NCBI GenBank assembly: GCA_905142475.1
Contig: LR990730.1
Location: forward strand, 4,869,501 to 4,933,500
Direction of reading: 5' to 3'
DNA: 64,000 bases
From: Xanthomonas hydrangeae
Lineage (GTDB): Bacteria > Pseudomonadota > Gammaproteobacteria > Xanthomonadales > Xanthomonadaceae
Below the pieces are notes generated by a model, which made no database searches, had not been told where the DNA came from, and was given only the letters and a program-made list of their open reading frames with translations. Shown here piece after piece: positions 63,930 to 64,000 of the stretch (position 1 is the stretch's first letter; each line of letters starts with the position of its first letter). The translations under genes and the position numbers were made by a program.

Positions 63930-64000
63930 GCTCACCTAAAAAACCTGGACAAGGAGCTGTATACGCTTTTCATCGACGACGAGGATATCAACCCGGCCAT
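63930..64000 (+). pseudogene. Start of a third, shorter virB6 copy (runs off the window)
   Basis: After GCTCACC the frame from 63942 reads 'NLDKELYTLFIDDEDINPA', matching VirB6 'NLDKELHQLFTDEEDTTSA' at about codons 113-131. The match begins later in virB6 than in copy 2 and is more diverged. The rest lies beyond the window, so its length and integrity are unknown. Confidence 0.7.

Overview
The window is chromosomal DNA of a Xanthomonas-type gammaproteobacterium. This rests on the high GC content, on families and neighbourhoods typical of the genus (phoPQ next to a DUF1800/DUF1501 pair, ankB-katB, birA-coaX-SPOR protein, hemB beside type IV secretion genes), on the long nested-palindrome intergenic repeats that recur through the window, and on a secretion effector carrying the C-terminal VirD4-recruitment domain (XVIPCD) of the antibacterial X-T4SS. 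I cannot fix the species.

Layout. 1-6 kb: end of a HAD hydrolase gene, an M17 aminopeptidase, a catalase-like peroxidase coupled to a cytochrome b561, and a ThuA-like protein. 5.4-12.6 kb: a DesK/DesR-type two-component system divergent from a membrane-fusion protein/ABC ATPase/two-permease export operon. 12.8-24 kb: lipoprotein hydrolase, two coupled EamA transporters (one with a replaced C-terminus), a Rap1a-like periplasmic protein, M28 peptidase, MBL hydrolase, trpS, CsbD, two entericidins and arginase. 24.1-27.8 kb: a four-gene roadblock/small-GTPase operon and a thymidylate kinase.

27.8-32 kb is an accessory segment next to an intact tRNA-Thr and a second tRNA-Thr cut at its anticodon loop. 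It holds an excisionase-like HTH protein, a coupled operon of a transglutaminase-like protein, an orphan Rhs tip with signal peptide and HEILH motif, and a small secreted protein (possible immunity), and an XRE regulator. 32-57 kb is mostly core: SPOR protein with a hexanucleotide repeat tract, coaX, birA, MtfA-like peptidase, DUF1501/DUF1800, phoQ, phoP, dusA, ankB, katB, dinG, aroE, a PD40 protein, a flavoreductase/PepSY fusion with a probable Fur box, and hemB. A birA-like gene fragment lies in the gap after dusA, and a 103-bp tandem array lies at 51.7-52.1 kb.

57.2-64 kb is the most unusual part. virB5 and a complete virB6 are followed by a DUF4189 secreted protein, a lipoprotein plus an XVIPCD-bearing phospholipase (an immunity/effector pair), then a second virB6 copy lacking its first ~65 codons but almost identical over about 800 bp, a second DUF4189 gene, and the start of a third, shorter virB6 copy at the window edge. 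The arrangement looks like a cassette array in which recombination through the shared virB6 core could exchange the VirB6 tail and the small gene behind it, and could gain or lose the effector/immunity pair.
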